Translations under genes and position numbers: made by a program
Assembly (NCBI RefSeq): GCF_023611505.1
Contig: NZ_CP097843.1
Span: forward strand, 1,116,001 to 1,180,000
Length of the DNA: 64,000 bases
Direction of reading: 5' to 3'
From: Streptococcus oralis
GTDB lineage: Bacteria > Bacillota > Bacilli > Lactobacillales > Streptococcaceae
Notes under the pieces: model-generated
The model's database searches: none
What the model was told of the DNA's origin: nothing
What the model saw: only the letters and a program-made list of their open reading frames with translations
Part shown: positions 61,668 through 64,000 of the stretch, piece by piece
Layout: each line of letters opens with the position of its first letter
Position numbering within the stretch: the stretch's first letter is position 1

Positions 61668-62663
61668 TTATTCAATCACTTGTCCTGCTTCTTTTAGAAC
61701 GGACTCAGGAATGGTGATACCAAGTTCCTGCGCTAGTTTTTTGTTGATAACCGACTTGCCAGTTGAGAAGACATTAACTGGCGTATCAGCTGGTTTTTCA
61801 CCTTTCAAAACTTTGGCAATCATCTTACCAGTAGCCACTCCAAGATCGTGTTGGTCAACTACTACAGATGCTAATCCACCTGCTTCTACCATGGCAGTAG
61901 CACTTGGGTAGATTGGCTTTTTAGCTGTTTGGTTGCTTGAAACAACTGTTGAGAATGCTGATGCGATGGTGTTGTCAATTGGAACCCAAATCGCATCGAC
62001 CTTGCTTGTCATGACATTAACTGTTGAAGCAATTTCATTTGTTGATGGAACAGCAAATGTTTCGACTGTCAAACCTGCTTTTTCAGCATAAGCCTTGAAT
62101 TCTTCTACCTGTGTTTTTGAGTTATCTTCGCTACTTGAGTAAAGAGCTCCGATCGTTTTGACATTTGGTGTGAGGGTTTTAATCAACTCTACTTGCTGTT
62201 CAGCTGGGTTGTGGTCTGACACCCCTGTGATGTTGCCACCTGGTTTTTTCAAATCTTTGACCAAGTTAGCACCGATTGGGTCTGTAATAGCAGCCATGAT
62301 AACTGGTAGGTCTTTTGTAGCACTAGCAAGTCCTTGAGCAGCTGGTGTTGCAATCCCAACAACAACGTCATTTCCATTTGCCACCAATTGTTTACTCATG
62401 GTTGCAACCTTGCTCTGATCACCTTCAGAGTTCATAAAGTCGATTTTTACTTGATCGTCCTTATAGCCTTCTTCAGCTAGTCCATCTTGAATCCCTTGGT
62501 AAATCAAGTCCAAGGATGGGTGACTAACAAACTGAAGAACACCAACCTTAGCGACCTTTTGCTCTTCCTTAGCTGCTGGCTTGTTCATTGATGAATAAAT
62601 CAAGCTAGCCACCACCAATATAGCTAATCCAGCGATAATTCCAATCAAACGTTTATTTTTCAT
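61668..62663 (-). CDS. trpX: Tryptophan ABC transporter substrate-binding protein TrpX
   Basis: A 331-residue ABC_sub_bind family protein. Residues 6-25 form an uncleaved-looking hydrophobic anchor. No lipobox Cys is present, unlike most streptococcal binding proteins. The mature part shows VGVLQFVSHPSLDLIYQGIQ and the central DLPVIMAAITDPIGANLV. It is the first gene after the Trp T-box. AAAGGAG precedes the ATG. The ligand is inferred from regulation. Confidence 0.88.
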   Translation of the reverse strand: MKNKRLIGIIAGLAILVVASLIYSSMNKPAAKEEQKVAKVGVLQFVSHPSLDLIYQGIQDGLAEEGYKDDQVKIDFMNSEGDQSKVATMSKQLVANGNDVVVGIATPAAQGLASATKDLPVIMAAITDPIGANLVKDLKKPGGNITGVSDHNPAEQQVELIKTLTPNVKTIGALYSSSEDNSKTQVEEFKAYAEKAGLTVETFAVPSTNEIASTVNVMTSKVDAIWVPIDNTIASAFSTVVSSNQTAKKPIYPSATAMVEAGGLASVVVDQHDLGVATGKMIAKVLKGEKPADTPVNVFSTGKSVINKKLAQELGITIPESVLKEAGQVIE

Positions 62664-62705
62664 ACTTTTTCTCCTTTTAAATCACTTGTATAATACTCTT
62701 TTCAC

Positions 62706-62738
62706 TCAAAACAAGCGACGCCATCGTCTAAATTTCAT
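62706..62738 (-). CDS. Ten-residue Arg/Trp-rich leader ORF before trpX
   Basis: ATG at 62738, stop at 62706: MKFRRWRRLF. GGGAGGA stands 6-7 nt before the ATG, as good a ribosome binding site as any gene here. It lies just after the T-box terminator and 42 bp before trpX. It contains one Trp codon and four Arg codons. It could be a translated leader tuning trpX or a chance ORF; only conservation would tell. Confidence 0.45.
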   Translation of the reverse strand: MKFRRWRRLF

Positions 62739-62754
62739 AATCTTTCCTCCCATA

Positions 62755-62990
62755 GAAAAAATCCTCACACAAAAAACTTGTGTGAGGACGTCGATGCGCG
62801 GTACCACCTCAATTATAGGGACTATCCCTATCGCTCTTTCTCGCAATAACGAGCTGCACTGTAAGGTGTGCTCACCGAATTTTTATGATTTCAAATTCTT
62901 AATAACATTCAGCCCAATTTCATCACTTTCATCTATCTGTTTTCACCAACCACAGACTCTCTAAAAAATGAGCATGATTACTTTCTGAAT
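62755..62990 (-). promoter_or_regulatory. T-box riboswitch (Trp-type) controlling trpXYZ
   Basis: On the minus strand, a leader of about 235 nt. The stem I base ACATTCAG (62985-62992) pairs with CTGAATGT (62905-62912), with the specifier region GAAATTGGG between; TGG (62914-62916) is the likely Trp codon. The T-box sequence AGGTGGTACCGCG is at 62797-62809. A terminator stem TCCTCACACAA / TTGTGTGAGGA with a T-run lies at 62755-62788. Uncharged tRNA(Trp) would bind and allow transcription. Confidence 0.93.
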
Positions 62991-62996
62991 GTTTAA

Positions 62997-63024
62997 ATTA
63001 TATCATTTTTCAACTACTTGTCAA
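62997..63024 (-). promoter_or_regulatory. Promoter of T-box-trpXYZ
   Basis: Minus strand TTGACA, 16-bp spacer, TATAAT preceded by TGA. A strong sigma-A promoter. Confidence 0.9.
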
Positions 63025-63049
63025 GGCTATTTTTAGAATTTTTTAAACA

Positions 63050-63084
63050 ATTCAAAAACTTCCCCTAGTAAAAAGAGGAAGTTT
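63050..63084 (-). terminator. ppc terminator
   Basis: Minus strand stem AAACTTCC / GGAAGTTT with a 13-nt loop and TTTTTGAATT tail. Confidence 0.82.
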
Positions 63085-63092
63085 GTAGAATA

Positions 63093-64000
63093 TCAGCCTG
63101 AATTACGCAAACCGGTTGCAATTCCGTTGATAGTAGTATGGATCAGTTTTTCTTCGTCAGCTGACAATTCGCCGCGACGTTGACGTTTGATCAACTCCAA
63201 CTGGATGTAGTTAAGGATATTAAAGTAAGGCATACGATAGTTTAGGCTGTCTTTTAGGTAAGAGTTTTCTGCCAAAAGTTCGTCATAGCCTTCAATAGCT
63301 AAAATAACATCCTTAGTCAACTGCCATTCATCTAAAATAGTGTAGTAGATGGCCTGCACTTCTTCATCTTCACAGAGCTTGGCATATTCAAAAGCAATGT
63401 TCATGTTAGACTTAGATAAGACCATGTCTACATTGGAAAGCAAAGATTGGAAGAAAGGCCAGTTTTGGTACATATCACGAAGGAACTCGATATTCTTTGG
63501 ATCTTGATCAATAAACTCTTTAAAGCTTGATCCTACACCATACCATCCAGGGAACATGACACGACTTTGTGACCATGAGAAGACCCAAGGGATGGCACGC
63601 AAACCACCGATTTCAGTGATGGTCTTACGAGCTGCTGGACGCGAACCGATATTGAAGCTTGAAATAGCCTTGATTGGGCTTGACTCGAAGAAATAGTCAT
63701 AGAAATGTTCGTTTCCAAAGACCAAATCACGGTAGATATCGTAGCTACGGTCCACTACTTGATCCATGATAGACTCATAATGATTTGAGGTATTGGTATC
63801 GCTCTTTTTCTTGGTAATCATACGGTTAATGGCCGCGGATACCAACATTTCAAGGTTATAGTAGGCAGCGTCTTTGTTACCATATTTGTTTCCAATGACT
63901 TCTCCTTGCTCAGTCAGACGGATACGGTCCTTGATAGACTTGAGCGGTTGAGATGTGATAGCTTCATAAGTTGGACCACCACCTCGACCAACAGTACCAC
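63093..64000 (-). CDS. ppc: Phosphoenolpyruvate carboxylase (C-terminal third; runs off the edge)
   Basis: Ppc carboxylates PEP to oxaloacetate, feeding aspartate-family synthesis in organisms with an incomplete TCA cycle. The 302 codons present are the C-terminal part of a roughly 900-residue enzyme. At the right edge the frame reads [14 protein letters not shown], part of the catalytic GRGGxxGRGGGP loop. [12 protein letters not shown] and [14 protein letters not shown] follow, and the conserved C-terminus [10 protein letters not shown], where most homologues end in NTG. No frameshift is seen. Confidence 0.96.
   Translation of the reverse strand, partial: GTVGRGGGPTYEAITSQPLKSIKDRIRLTEQGEVIGNKYGNKDAAYYNLEMLVSAAINRMITKKKSDTNTSNHYESIMDQVVDRSYDIYRDLVFGNEHFYDYFFESSPIKAISSFNIGSRPAARKTITEIGGLRAIPWVFSWSQSRVMFPGWYGVGSSFKEFIDQDPKNIEFLRDMYQNWPFFQSLLSNVDMVLSKSNMNIAFEYAKLCEDEEVQAIYYTILDEWQLTKDVILAIEGYDELLAENSYLKDSLNYRMPYFNILNYIQLELIKRQRRGELSADEEKLIHTTINGIATGLRNSG

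Overview
The window is core chromosome of a low-GC firmicute, and the gene content places it in the mitis group of Streptococcus (S. mitis/S. oralis/S. infantis and relatives, close to S. pneumoniae). The best pointers are the tarI-tarJ-licA-licB-licC choline/teichoic-acid operon, rocS, spxR, cpoA and etrx2. Several details argue against S. pneumoniae itself: isoleucine at AtpE position 48 and a gene order that differs from my memory of pneumococcal genomes. I see no rRNA, tRNA, CRISPR array, transposase, integrase or prophage gene.

Layout: 1-3,614 holds the choline and ribitol activation operon, reading leftward, with a CiaR-type direct repeat about 240 bp upstream. 4,037-13,368 holds ybaB, a membrane-fused glycerophosphodiesterase, an exonuclease, rocS, mtnN-nudF-glmU, a GH25 lysozyme-like gene and a popT-like/ybaK/phosphatase operon. 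13,506-20,881 holds lysS, a polar amino-acid ABC transporter, a TPR protein, an AI-2E family protein and a lactonase-fold protein. 20,925-27,259 is the complete F1Fo ATPase operon. 27,491-38,944 holds a CHY zinc-finger gene, a U32 protein, a GntR regulator, guaA, ylxM-ffh, tuf, a second AI-2E family protein, dacA and the etrx2-ccdA redox pair. 39,072-52,113 holds map, spxR, a GNAT gene, murZ, pyk, pfkA, dnaE, pepX and argR. 52,149-64,000 holds obg with small neighbours, the two glycolipid glycosyltransferases (cpoA and partner), the dnaG-rpoD macromolecular synthesis operon, the trpXYZ transporter behind a T-box, and the 3' part of ppc.

The genes are mostly housekeeping. Envelope themes recur: choline-teichoic acid precursors, MurZ, GlmU, DacA, glycolipid synthesis, a GH25 enzyme and a predicted undecaprenyl-phosphate recycler. 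Energy and carbon genes (ATPase, Pfk, Pyk, Ppc, and the spxB regulator SpxR) are interspersed. Genes are tightly packed, with several stop codons inside terminator stems.

No unmistakably new multi-gene system is present. The observations most worth a second look are: (i) four genes whose -10 element sits only 7-9 nt before the start codon, suggesting leaderless mRNAs (GH25 gene, ylxM, dacA, cpoA); (ii) a short Arg/Trp-rich ORF with a good ribosome binding site between the Trp T-box terminator and trpX; (iii) an orphan coding remnant at the dnaE promoter; (iv) uncharacterised small proteins in the obg and glmU operons.
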